Below are positions 54,805 to 63,937 of a DNA stretch of 64,000 nucleotides, piece after piece (the first letter of the stretch is position 1; each line of letters begins with the position of its first letter). The DNA lies in NCBI RefSeq assembly GCF_000686945.1, contig NZ_KK366040.1:124001-188000 (forward strand), given 5' to 3'. The notes below the pieces were generated by a model. It saw only the letters and a program-made list of their open reading frames with translations. It did not search any database and was not told the origin of the DNA. Position numbers and translations under genes: made by a program. The stretch comes from Selenomonas sp. AE3005 (GTDB taxonomy: Bacteria; Bacillota; Negativicutes; Selenomonadales; Selenomonadaceae).

Positions 54805-55800
54805 ATGTATTTTTACTGTGAGAAGTGCAAAAAACCATATCCGCTGAACACGCATTCCTATATGTGTGAGTGTGGGGGAATGTTCCGTTTGCACAAAGAC
54901 CCTATGGATGATGTTCATACGGAAATAACGTTGGGCGAAGTGGAAACACCATTGCTGCCCATGAAATCCGGGAAACTGGAGGTCCTGTTGAAACTGGAAA
55001 ACCTTCAGCCGACGGGGTCTTTTAAGGACCGTGGTGCCCGTACTTTGATAAACGAGATAAATCATCTGGGTATCAAGAAAATCGCTTTGGACTCCGCTGG
55101 CAACGCCGGTGCGTCGATGGCCGCTTATGCAGCTGCAGCCGGCATTGAATGTACCGTGTATGTGCCGGATGATTTGTCCAGTGAAATGAGCAATCAGATT
55201 GAGTCCTACGGTGCTAAGATTGTTAAAGTGGCCAATGGCCGTATGAATACCTGCGCGGCAGTGAAGAAAAATCTGGGTGATGCTTACTATGCCTCCCATG
55301 TATATAATCCGCTGTTCTTTGAGGGTATGCGCCCCATGGCCAAGGAAATTTACAAACAGCTGGGCAATAAGATTCCTGAGTACATTTTCATGCCGGTAGG
55401 CAATGGCACCATGCTTATTGGCCTCTATTTAGGCTTTATGGAGCTAGGACGCCTGCCTCACTTTGTTGCGGTACAGAGCAGCAAGTGTGCACCTTTGTAT
55501 GAGGCTTTCTATGACAAGGAACCGCAGCCGAAAAAGACGACGATTGCTCATGCTATCCGTATTGAAACGCCGAAACGCTTGACGACAATGGTGGATATTT
55601 TGAAACAAACCGGCGGTGACGTGGTGATGGTGGAGGACACTGATATTCTGAAAGCCAAGAAATTCCTGGCCTCCAAGGGTGTGTATGTGGAGCTTACCTC
55701 TGCTGCAGCTATGGCCGGAGCCGAAAAATTCTTTGCGGCAGGCAAGCCGGATAACTATAAAGTTGTTATCCCTATGACGGGCAGTGGTCTGAAACGGTGA
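54805..55800 (+). CDS. Threonine synthase-like PLP enzyme
   Basis: A 331-residue fold-type II PLP enzyme. An N-terminal zinc-ribbon-like stretch (CEKCKKPY, CECGGMF) opens it, the PLP Lys is in PTGSFKDRGA (~78), followed by DSAGNAGASMAAYAAAAGI and the phosphate-binding Gly region PVGNGTM. This is the pattern of threonine synthase class 2 and of cysteate synthase, so it likely acts on an O-phosphorylated substrate such as phosphohomoserine. The ATG at 54805 has GGAGG seven bases upstream; the upstream TTG overlaps that motif. Nineteen bases separate it from the Ppx gene. Confidence 0.82.
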   Translation: MYFYCEKCKKPYPLNTHSYMCECGGMFRLHKDPMDDVHTEITLGEVETPLLPMKSGKLEVLLKLENLQPTGSFKDRGARTLINEINHLGIKKIALDSAGNAGASMAAYAAAAGIECTVYVPDDLSSEMSNQIESYGAKIVKVANGRMNTCAAVKKNLGDAYYASHVYNPLFFEGMRPMAKEIYKQLGNKIPEYIFMPVGNGTMLIGLYLGFMELGRLPHFVAVQSSKCAPLYEAFYDKEPQPKKTTIAHAIRIETPKRLTTMVDILKQTGGDVVMVEDTDILKAKKFLASKGVYVELTSAAAMAGAEKFFAAGKPDNYKVVIPMTGSGLKR

Positions 55801-55819
55801 TTATTTAGGAGAAATGGCA

Positions 55820-56728
55820 ATGCTACAGGGGATAATTGACATTGGTTCCAATACGATACGGATGGCAGTTTATCTTATCGAGGGCAACCATTTTGAACAA
55901 CTGATGAAACGCAAGGCTACGGTGGGACTGGCCTCCTATGTAAAAGAAGGCGTAATGCAGCCGGAGGGGATTGAACGGGCAGTGGAGACTTTGCTGGAGT
56001 ATAAGCGTTTTCTCCATTGCTTTAAAATCAATCGCGTGGCGGCTTTTACCACAGCGGCTTTGCGTAATGCCAAAAACAGCCGCGAGGCTGTAGCGGCCAT
56101 CGAAGAGCGTACGGGCATTAAGATTCAGGTTATCAGCGGTGACGAGGAGGCTACTTTTGATTTTATCGGTGCCACGCATAATCTGCAGAATGATTCCGGC
56201 CTGCTGATTGATATCGGCGGGGGCAGTACGGAGATTGTGACTTATCGTGACCGGCAAATCCAGTATAAGACCAGCCTGCCTATCGGCTCGCTGAGTTTTG
56301 CCAGCAAGTACGTAAAAGATGTCCTGCCGACAATGCAGGAGTGTATGGATATGCATGGTGAGGCTGAGGCCACCATCGCTGCGGCCTCAGATTTCATCAG
56401 TATAAGTGAGGCGGAAATTGTGGGCATAGGCGGTACTTTTAAAGGAGCCTGTGCATTAAACAATGAATTATTTAACCTGCCGGCAGCTAACCGCCGTTTG
56501 GAAACTAAGAATATCCGCAGCATTATCGGCAATTTTGTCAGTGATTTGGGCATGACTCAGGAAATGTCCATAACACTGATGCGTTCTGTGCCGGAAAGGC
56601 TCAATACCATTATCCCGGGGCTGATTATCGCCAGCGTGCTGTCCCGCAGGTTCCAAAGCCATTGGATTACGTATAGTGATTCGGGGGTAAGGGAAGGTTA
56701 TATATATGACCAGATAATGGGGAAATAA
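55820..56728 (+). CDS. Ppx/GppA-family exopolyphosphatase
   Basis: A 302-residue member of the ASKHA fold Ppx/GppA family, which hydrolyses polyphosphate or pppGpp. The phosphate-1 motif IDIGSNTIRMAVY (~7-19), phosphate-2 region LLIDIGGGSTEIV (~133-145) with adjacent SLPIGSLSFASKYV, and VGIGGTFKG (~203) are present. It is the short two-domain form lacking the C-terminal HD domain. ATG 55820 has AGGAG eight bases upstream; ATG 55814 is too close. Confidence 0.93.
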   Translation: MLQGIIDIGSNTIRMAVYLIEGNHFEQLMKRKATVGLASYVKEGVMQPEGIERAVETLLEYKRFLHCFKINRVAAFTTAALRNAKNSREAVAAIEERTGIKIQVISGDEEATFDFIGATHNLQNDSGLLIDIGGGSTEIVTYRDRQIQYKTSLPIGSLSFASKYVKDVLPTMQECMDMHGEAEATIAAASDFISISEAEIVGIGGTFKGACALNNELFNLPAANRRLETKNIRSIIGNFVSDLGMTQEMSITLMRSVPERLNTIIPGLIIASVLSRRFQSHWITYSDSGVREGYIYDQIMGK

Positions 56729-56738
56729 CCGTCCCTGG

Positions 56739-56931
56739 CAACCGTGGCGGCAGTTTTGCGGCTGCGTATAGACTACGGACTAAAAAGTATTTTTTGCCCT
56801 TTATTATCAAAAAATGTTTTAAACTCACTATGTTCAAACAAAAAACATTTTTTGATATGAGGATGAGGGCAAAAAATACTTTTTTTGCGTCCTGCGTCAA
56901 AAACTTCGCCGCAAAACTACCACCACGGTTG
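56739..56931. repeat. Long inverted repeat between ppx and gyrA
   Basis: Nearly all of this ~193-base stretch folds on itself. Outer arms: CAACCGTGGCGGCAGTTTTG and the complement of CAACCGTGGTGGTAGTTTTG. Middle: AAAAAGTATTTTTTGCCCT pairs with AGGGCAAAAAATACTTTTTT. Inner: ATCAAAAAATGTTTT pairs with AAAACATTTTTTGAT-like sequence. The arms are similar along their length, with an imperfect loop at 56830-56842. No coding region is seen. It fills most of the 340-base gap before gyrA. Confidence 0.85.
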
Positions 56932-57068
56932 AAGAATGTACACAATAGAGGTCCGTATTTTGCTTTTTATTGTTAAAAATGATATAATAAGGAGCTAGTA
57001 TTTTGCATTTTTATTATAGCTTTAGCATATATTTTTATGGACAAGCAGGAAGATTTTGAGGTGAGATT

Positions 57069-59498
57069 GTGGAGTTTGAACAGGGAAAAATAGTCCCCGT
57101 CAATCTGGAACACGAGATGAAGAACTGCTACATCGACTATGCGATGAGTGTTATCGTCTCCCGTGCATTGCCGGATGTCCGCGATGGTTTGAAGCCGGTA
57201 CACCGCCGTATACTCTATGCCATGCAGGAAGCTGGTATGGGCTCAGGCAAGCCCTATAAGAAATCGGCTCGTATCGTCGGTGAAGTACTCGGTAAATATC
57301 ACCCGCATGGTGATAGCTCCGTTTATGATGCCATTGTGCGTATGGCTCAGGACTTTTCTATGCGTTACATGCTGGCAGATGGTCATGGTAACTTTGGTTC
57401 CGTCGATGGTGACCCGGCCGCAGCTATGCGTTATACGGAAGTCCGTATGTCCAAGATTTCCGAGTTGATGTTACAGGACATCGACAAGGAAACGGTGGAC
57501 TTTACCCCGAACTACGATGAATCCCTGAAGGAGCCGTCGGTATTGCCGGCCAAGTTCCCACAGCTGTTGGTAAATGGTACGTCCGGTATCGCTGTAGGTA
57601 TGGCCACCAATATTCCTCCGCACAATATGGGCGAGGTTATTGACGGTACGTTAATGCTTATTGATAATCCCGATACTTCTATCGAAGAGCTTATGACGGT
57701 TATCAAGGGGCCGGACTTCCCGACTGCTGGTCTGGTACTGGGCAAAGAAGGCATTCGTCAGGCTTATACCACTGGCCGCGGCATTATCAAAATGCGCGCC
57801 AATGCCCATATCGAAACCATGAGCAACGGCAAGCCACGTATCGTAGTTACGGAACTGCCCTATCAGGTAAACAAGGCTCGCCTTATTGAAAAGATTGCCC
57901 AGCTTGTCCGTGATAAGCAGATTGAAGGCATTACTGATTTGCGTGATGAATCTGACCGCAATGGTATGCACATTGTTATCGACCTGCGCCGTGACGCTAA
58001 CGCCAATGTTATTCTGAATCAGCTCTTTAAGCATACGCAGCTGCAGGAAAGTTTCGGCGTAATCATGCTGGCCTTGGTAGACGGCAAGCCGCAGGTATTG
58101 AACCTCAAGCAGGTGCTGCATTATTACATCAAGCACCAGGAAGAAGTTATTACCCGCCGCACGCAGTATGAACTGAAAAAGGCTGAGGCCCGCGCACATA
58201 TCTTGGAAGGCTTGACCATCGCCCTCGACCATCTGGACGCAGTCATTACGACCATCCGCGAGAGCCGCACGGCTGATATCGCCAAAGAGGCCTTGATGAC
58301 GGGCTTTAAGCTCTCTGACAAGCAGGCACAGGCCATCCTCGACCTCCGCCTCCAGCGCCTCACCGGCCTGGAACGGGAGAAAATTGAGGAAGAATATCAG
58401 GAAACTTTGAAGGCTATTGAAAATTTCAAGGCTATCCTGGCTGATGAACAGAAAATCCTGAACATCATCAAAGAAGAACTTACGGCTGTGAAGGAAAAGT
58501 ACGGCGATGACCGCCGCACGAAACTCACCATTGACACCTCGGAAATCGATGTTGAAGACCTCATCGCGGAAGAAGATGTGGTGATTACCCTCACGCATAA
58601 CAACTACATCAAGCGTATGCCGCTGGATACTTACCGTCGTCAGAATCGCGGCGGCAAGGGCATTAAGGGCATGGGTACTAAAGAAACGGATTTTGTGGAA
58701 AACATGCTTATTACCACTACCCACCACACTATTCTGTTCTTTACCACCCGGGGCCGTGTGTACAGTCTCAAAGCCTACGAAATTGCCGAATCCAGCCGTA
58801 CGGCCAAAGGAACGGCGATTATCAATCTTTTGCAGCTTGATCAGGGCGAAAAGATCACGGCCGTCATTCAGGTCAAGGGCTTTGACCCGGATAGATACCT
58901 CTTCATGGCTACCCGCAAGGGTATCGTGAAGAAAACGTCCCTGTCTGAGTTCAGCAACCTGCGTAAAAATGGCTTGAATGCAATCAACCTTGACGATGAT
59001 GATGACCTGATGGGCGTTAAATTCACCGATGGTGAAAGCTATCTGATGCTGGGTACCAAACTCGGTAAGGCTATTGCCTTCTCCGAGGACGATGTCCGCG
59101 CAATGGGCCGTATGGCTCGCGGCGTAAAGGGGATTACACTGTCTGACGGTGATGAAGTTGTCGGCATGGATATTCTTGTGCGCAATGCCGAAGTCCTTAC
59201 CGTTACGGAATGCGGCTATGGCAAGCGTACCAGCACGGACGAATACCGTGCGCAGACGCGTGGCGGCAAGGGCCTTATCAACATGAAGGTCACGGAAAAG
59301 ACTGGCTGTGTGGTAGGCATTAAGGTAGTCCGTCCTGACCATGAACTAATGCTGATTACCACCGATGGTATTGTCATCCGTACCAATGTGTCCGATATCT
59401 CCGTTATCAGCCGTAATACACAGGGCGTCAAGCTCATGACCACGGCGGAAAATGATAAGGTAGCCTCTATGGCAACTTTGGAGCAGAAGGAAGACTAA
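57069..59498 (+). CDS. gyrA: DNA gyrase subunit A
   Basis: A 809-residue DNA-cleaving gyrase subunit. The breakage-reunion domain has catalytic Tyr in [11 protein letters not shown] (~121) and the quinolone-determining loop [15 protein letters not shown] with Ser and Asp at the positions of E. coli S83 and D87, i.e. the susceptible type. The C-terminal beta-pinwheel carries a GyrA box variant [12 protein letters not shown] (~520) and another Gly/Arg loop [10 protein letters not shown] (~720). It starts with GTG, preceded by GAGGTGAG. It is separated from gyrB by five genes. Confidence 0.98.
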   Translation: MEFEQGKIVPVNLEHEMKNCYIDYAMSVIVSRALPDVRDGLKPVHRRILYAMQEAGMGSGKPYKKSARIVGEVLGKYHPHGDSSVYDAIVRMAQDFSMRYMLADGHGNFGSVDGDPAAAMRYTEVRMSKISELMLQDIDKETVDFTPNYDESLKEPSVLPAKFPQLLVNGTSGIAVGMATNIPPHNMGEVIDGTLMLIDNPDTSIEELMTVIKGPDFPTAGLVLGKEGIRQAYTTGRGIIKMRANAHIETMSNGKPRIVVTELPYQVNKARLIEKIAQLVRDKQIEGITDLRDESDRNGMHIVIDLRRDANANVILNQLFKHTQLQESFGVIMLALVDGKPQVLNLKQVLHYYIKHQEEVITRRTQYELKKAEARAHILEGLTIALDHLDAVITTIRESRTADIAKEALMTGFKLSDKQAQAILDLRLQRLTGLEREKIEEEYQETLKAIENFKAILADEQKILNIIKEELTAVKEKYGDDRRTKLTIDTSEIDVEDLIAEEDVVITLTHNNYIKRMPLDTYRRQNRGGKGIKGMGTKETDFVENMLITTTHHTILFFTTRGRVYSLKAYEIAESSRTAKGTAIINLLQLDQGEKITAVIQVKGFDPDRYLFMATRKGIVKKTSLSEFSNLRKNGLNAINLDDDDDLMGVKFTDGESYLMLGTKLGKAIAFSEDDVRAMGRMARGVKGITLSDGDEVVGMDILVRNAEVLTVTECGYGKRTSTDEYRAQTRGGKGLINMKVTEKTGCVVGIKVVRPDHELMLITTDGIVIRTNVSDISVISRNTQGVKLMTTAENDKVASMATLEQKED

Positions 59499-59513
59499 TT
59501 TCATACTGGATTT

Positions 59514-59544
59514 AAAAAGGAACCGTGTAGCGGTTCCTTTTTTT
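59514..59544 (+). terminator. Terminator after gyrA
   Basis: AAAAGGAACCG pairs with CGGTTCCTTTT around TGTAG, followed by more T residues. Confidence 0.93.
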
Positions 59545-59566
59545 GAGCATAAATTTATTTTTATGA

Positions 59567-59594
59567 TTGACAAAATTTACAAAAACTCTATAAT
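59567..59594 (+). promoter_or_regulatory. Promoter of the ECF S-component gene
   Basis: TTGACA (59567-59572) and TATAAT (59589-59594) are both perfect, spacing 16. Confidence 0.83.
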
Positions 59595-59649
59595 AAGCAT
59601 TGTAATCATGTAAAGTATATTTGTTTAATAGGTAATTGGAGGGATTCGT

Positions 59650-60162
59650 ATGTCAGCTTACGGAGCGGTTCAGGGACGTTGGACGGCAAGAGATATATGT
59701 TTAACGGCAGTGATGACAGCTGTGGTGTTTTTTATGACCTTTGTGCCCAAGATTCCCATTCCCTTGGGGTATGCGCATTTAGGTGATGCGGCGATATTCC
59801 TGCTGGTGGTACTGGCAGGACGGCGTGAGGCTGTCTGGGCAGGCTGTCTTGGTTCAGCCCTGGCTGATTTTTTGGGAGGGTTTGCCCTGTGGATAGGGCC
59901 TACACTGCTCATTAAATATCTGATGGCTATGACCTTTGTCCTGCTGATGGACAAAGGCAATGAATGGCTCAAATCACCGCGTACATTCATAGCTCTGTTA
60001 GCTGCCTGCCTCGTGATGGCTGCCGGCTATACCCTGTTTGGTGCAATACTCTATGACAGTCTGGCCGCTGGCCTGTCCTCGGCCCCCGGGCTCCTGTTGG
60101 AAGGCGGCGTAAATATTGCTGCTTTTTATCTGGCAGCTGTGGTACTGAAAGATAGGATTTAA
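59650..60162 (+). CDS. ECF transporter S component, substrate unknown
   Basis: A 170-residue protein with six hydrophobic segments. The N-terminal TARDICLTAVMTAVVFFMTF with its short Ala/Thr-rich helix, then PIPLGYAHLGDAAIFLLV and WAGCLGSALADFLGGF are typical of the substrate-binding (S) subunits of ECF transporters, which capture vitamins or precursors and need a shared EcfAAT module. None of those energising genes is in this window, so it must use one elsewhere (group II). GGAGG precedes the ATG. Substrate cannot be assigned and no riboswitch is visible. Confidence 0.85.
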   Translation: MSAYGAVQGRWTARDICLTAVMTAVVFFMTFVPKIPIPLGYAHLGDAAIFLLVVLAGRREAVWAGCLGSALADFLGGFALWIGPTLLIKYLMAMTFVLLMDKGNEWLKSPRTFIALLAACLVMAAGYTLFGAILYDSLAAGLSSAPGLLLEGGVNIAAFYLAAVVLKDRI

Positions 60163-60167
60163 TATAC

Positions 60168-60214
60168 AAAAAGCCTCTTAACTAGCTGTGGGCAGCTAGC
60201 TAAGAGGCTTTTTT
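60168..60214. terminator. Bidirectional terminator
   Basis: AAAAAGCCTCTTA...CTAGCTG pairs with CAGCTAG...TAAGAGGCTTTTT; it serves the convergent ECF and malic enzyme genes. Confidence 0.93.
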
Positions 60215-60233
60215 AGGCAATGATATTGCGCCG

Positions 60234-61469
60234 TTATTTATTTTTCAGCAGTTCCCGTGTATGCTCCGCCACCATTTCCGGCGTCATATCGCGGTTGCGG
60301 GCCACGCCGGTTTTGCGGGCGGCTTTGGCGACGGCTGCGGCTACAGTCGGTGCTACTTCCGGGTTAAAGGGGCTGGTGATGATGTGTTCTTCATCAAGCT
60401 CGGCGGGGCTTATCAGTGAGGCAATGGCTTTGGCTGCAGCCATTTTCATTTCCTCGTTGATAGTGCTGGCCTGTACGTCCAACGCTCCACGGAAGATACC
60501 GGGGAAAGCCAGGAGGTTATTGACCTGATTAGGGAAATCGGAGCGGCCCGTGCAGACGATTCTCGCACCGGCCTTCTTGGCCAAATCGGGCATAATTTCC
60601 GGTTCGGGGTTGGCCATACCCATGACGATAGCGTCTTTTTTCATGGTGCGTACCATATCGGGCGTCAAACAGCCGGCAACGGATACGCCGATAAAGACGT
60701 CAGCCTTGCGGATAACGGCGTTTAAGGGGCCGGCCTCGTGGTCAGGATTGGTTATTTTGGCAATGTCTTCCTTATAGGGGTTCATGCCATTGGGACGGCC
60801 GTCATAGATGGCACCACGGGAGTCACAGAGAATGATATTGCGGCCGCCGGCACTATGAATCAGCCGGGTAATAGCCTGACCGGCTGCACCGGCACCATTT
60901 ACGACAAATTTGGCCGTGGCAAAGCTCTTGCCGACGATTTTAAAGGCATTTATCAGGGCAGACACCACGACGATAGCCGTGCCGTGCTGGTCGTCATGGA
61001 ATACGGGAATATCCAGCGTTTTCTTCAATTCGCGCTCAATATCAAAGCACTGGGGCGCTTTGATATCTTCCAGATTGATGCCGCCGAACGTGGGCGCCAT
61101 AAGCTGCACGGCCTTTATGACTTCCATGGGTTCCTTGGCGTCCAGACAAATGGGAACGGCATCAACGCCGGCAAAGCCCTTAAAGAGGATAGCTTTGCCT
61201 TCCATGACCGGCAGGCCGGCCAGAGCACCGATATTTCCCAGGCCCAGTACCGCAGTGCCATTGGTGACTACTGCCACCATATTGCCTTTACTGGTGTAGT
61301 CATAGGCTTTGCGCTTATCGTCCTTGATGGCCAGACAGGGCGCTGCCACACCAGGGGTGTAGGCTAATGTCAAATCTTCGGCCTTTTCCAGGGGCACTTT
61401 GCTATGTACGGCTAATTTACCTTGATATTCTTTATGCAGTTTCAGAGCTGCGTCATTTACATTGCTCAT
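60234..61469 (-). CDS. Malic enzyme (oxaloacetate-decarboxylating malate dehydrogenase)
   Basis: A 411-residue enzyme oxidising malate to pyruvate and CO2 with NAD(P). It has LTLAYTPGVAAPCLAI (~40, catalytic Tyr), the Lys/Asp active-site region (GFAGVDAVPICLDAK, FHDDQHGTAIV), a Rossmann motif VNGAGAAGQAI (~190) and MGMANPEPEI. It is the short form without the phosphotransacetylase domain. Cofactor is not decided by sequence. ATG 61469 follows AAAGGAAG; an upstream ATG lies before that. In anaerobic Negativicutes it may link C4-dicarboxylates and pyruvate. TTACACTTT and AAAGTGTAA half-sites lie upstream. Confidence 0.94.
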   Translation of the reverse strand: MSNVNDAALKLHKEYQGKLAVHSKVPLEKAEDLTLAYTPGVAAPCLAIKDDKRKAYDYTSKGNMVAVVTNGTAVLGLGNIGALAGLPVMEGKAILFKGFAGVDAVPICLDAKEPMEVIKAVQLMAPTFGGINLEDIKAPQCFDIERELKKTLDIPVFHDDQHGTAIVVVSALINAFKIVGKSFATAKFVVNGAGAAGQAITRLIHSAGGRNIILCDSRGAIYDGRPNGMNPYKEDIAKITNPDHEAGPLNAVIRKADVFIGVSVAGCLTPDMVRTMKKDAIVMGMANPEPEIMPDLAKKAGARIVCTGRSDFPNQVNNLLAFPGIFRGALDVQASTINEEMKMAAAKAIASLISPAELDEEHIITSPFNPEVAPTVAAAVAKAARKTGVARNRDMTPEMVAEHTRELLKNK

Positions 61470-61544
61470 ATTTATACTTCCTTTCATATTACGGCTAATA
61501 GTATATACAGAGAACGTGTGAATTTCTGTATTATAAGTTACAAT

Positions 61545-61589
61545 TTACACTTTCTTTATAAAATGAGTACAAATATATATAAAGTGTAA
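61545..61589. promoter_or_regulatory. Widely spaced inverted half-sites upstream of malic enzyme
   Basis: TTACACTTT (61545-61553) and AAAGTGTAA (61581-61589) are perfect 9-base inverted repeats 27 bases apart. The half-site AGTGTAA also occurs at the glutamate synthase promoter. The AT-rich surroundings (61488-61684) show no clear consensus promoter. Confidence 0.4.
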
Positions 61590-61679
61590 TATCTATTATT
61601 ATATACAGTAATGAGAAAAAGACAAATATAAAATATGCATGGATATAATAAACATACGCTATGGATATTTTTCAAAAAA

Positions 61680-61726
61680 GAAAAGCCTGTGTAACAATTT
61701 ACTCTTTAGCAGATTGTTACACAGGC
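61680..61726 (-). terminator. Terminator after the LCP gene
   Basis: A 14-bp perfect stem (GCCTGTGTAACAAT/ATTGTTACACAGGC) with a 14-base loop, followed on the minus strand by TTTTCTTTTTT. Confidence 0.9.
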
Positions 61727-61749
61727 TCTTGGTATTGTGAGGTAATTAT

Positions 61750-63015
61750 TTAGCGCGTTTTGCTGACGCCGCTGCTGGGCGTGGGAACGGCGGCCGGTTC
61801 ACGACTGCTGCCGCTGTCACTGGCTTTATTGGAATCGCCGCCGGAAGTATTGGCAGTTGTTTCCTTGCGCTCTTCGCTGTCAGAGGTACGCTTTTCCTTG
61901 CTGGTTGTTTCCTTGCTGGGATTGCGTTTTTCCCTGTCAGTGGATTTTTCTTCTTTTTTGCGGTTCTTAATGTTATCCGCAGGTTTGGTGCGGCCAATGG
62001 AGGTATCGCTGGCCGGAACTTCGCTGGCACCGGCAGGAATGCTGTTTTCGTACTCGCGGATATCGGCCTCCATACGGGTTTTATACTTGCCGCTGAGGGA
62101 TACACCCAATGTATCAGCCACCGTCATACGGAGCTTGTTCAAGTCAGGAATCCAATAGCTGATACCTTCAATATACAACGGGCGCCCAGGTACCATGTCG
62201 GTTTTGAGGCCGTTATTTTTTGATTCTTTGAGCGTGCCGGCAAATTCCAGCAGCTGACGGAAGGACAGGTCTGTTTCAATAGAACCCATTACTTCCTTGA
62301 TGACAACAGGCAGTTTGGGAATAATGGCCGGGGAAACAAGTTTTTCCATGCAGGCTCTGACAAAGTCCTGCTGACGGCGGATACGTCCCAAATCGCCTTC
62401 TTCATCACGATAGCGTACATAGGTTACGGCTTTGGCGCCGTCCATGTGCTGCATACCGGGCTGGAAGTCGATGATAAGACCGCCATCATCGTCCCAGGGG
62501 TCCTCATAGTGCATACGTTTAGGCACATCGATATCAATGCCGCCTATGGCGTCGATTATCTTTTTGAAGGACTTGGTGTTGATGATGATGTAGTGGTCAA
62601 TATTTACCCCTAAGAGGCTCTCTACCGTGTCCTGGGAGAGTTTCTCCTTACCGTAGGCATAAGCAGCATTAACCTTGTCAAAGCCGTGTCCCTTTATCTT
62701 TACCCGGGTATCACGGGGCACAGACAGCAGGGAGGCCTGATTGGTTTTGGGGTCAATGGAGGCAATCATCAGCGTGTCGCTGCGCCCCACATCGTCGTCG
62801 CGTTCATCGACACCCATAATCATGATGGTGGCCTTGTCCTTGGCGGTCAACAGTTCTTCTTTCTGCTTGTTCTCTGTCGGCTTTTCCAGCAGGCTATTGC
62901 TGGCGAAATACGCACCGCCTATAGCTGCGGAAAGAAAAACAACGATAAGCAGCAACCAGGGCCAAATGCGTCGTTTATTTTTTGCTTTACGTGGTGGAAT
63001 ATTTGATTCTTGCAA
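61750..63015 (-). CDS. LytR-CpsA-Psr (LCP) family cell-wall ligase
   Basis: A 421-residue membrane-anchored protein. A short basic cytoplasmic start (PPRKAKNKRR), one transmembrane helix (~17-40, LLLIVVFLSAAIGGAYF), the LCP domain (~70-260; MIMGVDERDDDVGRSDTLM, SVPRDTRVKI, AVTYVRYRDEEGDLGRIRRQ) with its conserved Arg and Asp residues, and a long Ser/Lys/Glu/Thr-rich tail (~335-421). LCP enzymes attach glycopolymers to peptidoglycan. The start is TTG 63015 (VLQES region) because AAGAAGG lies seven bases upstream; a longer frame running to 63102 translates repeat B and is rejected. Confidence 0.88.
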   Translation of the reverse strand: MQESNIPPRKAKNKRRIWPWLLLIVVFLSAAIGGAYFASNSLLEKPTENKQKEELLTAKDKATIMIMGVDERDDDVGRSDTLMIASIDPKTNQASLLSVPRDTRVKIKGHGFDKVNAAYAYGKEKLSQDTVESLLGVNIDHYIIINTKSFKKIIDAIGGIDIDVPKRMHYEDPWDDDGGLIIDFQPGMQHMDGAKAVTYVRYRDEEGDLGRIRRQQDFVRACMEKLVSPAIIPKLPVVIKEVMGSIETDLSFRQLLEFAGTLKESKNNGLKTDMVPGRPLYIEGISYWIPDLNKLRMTVADTLGVSLSGKYKTRMEADIREYENSIPAGASEVPASDTSIGRTKPADNIKNRKKEEKSTDREKRNPSKETTSKEKRTSDSEERKETTANTSGGDSNKASDSGSSREPAAVPTPSSGVSKTR

Positions 63016-63046
63016 AACAATACCTTCTTTTCTGTAGTTTGTAGTG

Positions 63047-63225
63047 TTATAACGCCGTTGTTCCAGTTTTGCCATAGGCAAAACTTCCTCTTGGCGTTTC
63101 AACGAGGCGGGAGATATGCTCGCCGCCTGTTTTGGTATTCATGCCCCCACCTGCTGAGGTGGGGGACATTTTCTTGCCTCGTTATAACGCGGAAGAAGAT
63201 ATCTTCCGCCTCGTTGGCGTTATAA
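63047..63225. repeat. TTATAA-bounded repeat 'B', copy 2, with an added unit
   Basis: 63047-63187 repeats the 141-base copy at 13651 almost exactly. It is extended by a short palindromic unit (CGCGGAAGAAGATATCTTCCGCCTCG) that runs to another TTATAA at 63220-63225. The gap 63016-63328 otherwise contains only AT-rich sequence. Confidence 0.85.
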
Positions 63226-63328
63226 ACAAATAAAAGACATATAGTGTTATTATAGCAAAGAAATATGAAAAAAGGAGTAGATAAGCAAAAAAAGTGTTAC
63301 AATTACGAGAGAAAAGGAGGTTGCTGAT

Positions 63329-63793
63329 ATGGCACAGGAAATAGAGCGTAAATTTTTGGTAAAGGCTGGCTGGCAGCCACAGGGGCAGGGGGAAAAAATT
63401 GCCCAGGGCTATCTGTCCACAGTGCCGGAGCGTACAGTTAGAGTCCGCATAAAGGGCGAAAAGGGCTTTTTGACAATAAAAGGAAAAAACAAGGGAATAA
63501 GCCGGGCGGAGTTTGAATACGAAATACCGCTTAAAGAGGCCGAGGCGATTTTAGAGCTGGCTGAGCAGCCTGTACTGACCAAGACACGTTATCTGGAAAG
63601 ACACGGCAGCGATATATGGGAGATAGACGTATTTGCCGGGGAAAATGCAGGACTGGTTGTGGCTGAAATCGAACTGACTGCCGAGGATAGTGATTTCTTT
63701 AGGCCGGCATGGCTCGGAGAAGAAGTATCAGGCGATGTGCGTTACTATAATGCGAACTTAATAAAATCACCATATTCCCTGTGGAAAAAGTAA
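63329..63793 (+). CDS. CYTH-domain triphosphate tunnel metalloenzyme
   Basis: A 154-residue single-domain CYTH protein. The N-terminal EIERKFLV motif (ExExK) binds metal and triphosphate; strand residues RVRIKGEKGFLTIKGK, EFEYEIPL, KTRYLE and EIELTAED build the tunnel. Bacterial members hydrolyse tripolyphosphate, thiamine triphosphate or act as adenylate cyclases; the short form here most resembles the tripolyphosphatase group, but substrate is uncertain. AAAGGAGG precedes the ATG. It is a lone gene between repeat B and a DnaA-box cluster. Confidence 0.92.
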   Translation: MAQEIERKFLVKAGWQPQGQGEKIAQGYLSTVPERTVRVRIKGEKGFLTIKGKNKGISRAEFEYEIPLKEAEAILELAEQPVLTKTRYLERHGSDIWEIDVFAGENAGLVVAEIELTAEDSDFFRPAWLGEEVSGDVRYYNANLIKSPYSLWKK

Positions 63794-63823
63794 AAAATTG
63801 TAACTATTGGGGAAGAATGACTG

Positions 63824-63937
63824 TTATCCACAAGAAATTGACTAAAATTGGTGGAAAAAACCACAAAATATATGGAAAATCAACTTGTCAAGAGGGGATA
63901 TATAGGGTTATCCACGGATTTATCCACATTGTCCACA
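63824..63937. other. DnaA-box cluster at the right edge
   Basis: TTATCCACA (63824-63832), TTATCCACG (63908-63916), TTATCCACA (63920-63928) and TTGTCCACA (63929-63937), all in the same direction, in AT-rich noncoding sequence 17 kb from oriC. The last three are almost back to back. The window ends before the next gene. Confidence 0.75.

Noticed and set aside
57651-59342. 563-codon open frame antisense to gyrA; similar long antisense frames lie over gyrB (51412-52725) and metH (27911-29440)
   Set aside because: They mirror the codon bias of the strongly coding sense genes, have no ribosome site or family motif, and their protein text is low in recognisable structure.
63016-63102. N-terminal extension of the LCP protein through repeat B (KRQEEVLPMAKLEQRR...)
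   Set aside because: The same peptide would be made from repeat B near 13.7 kb in an unrelated context. The TTG at 63015 has its own ribosome site, so the extension is just translated repeat.
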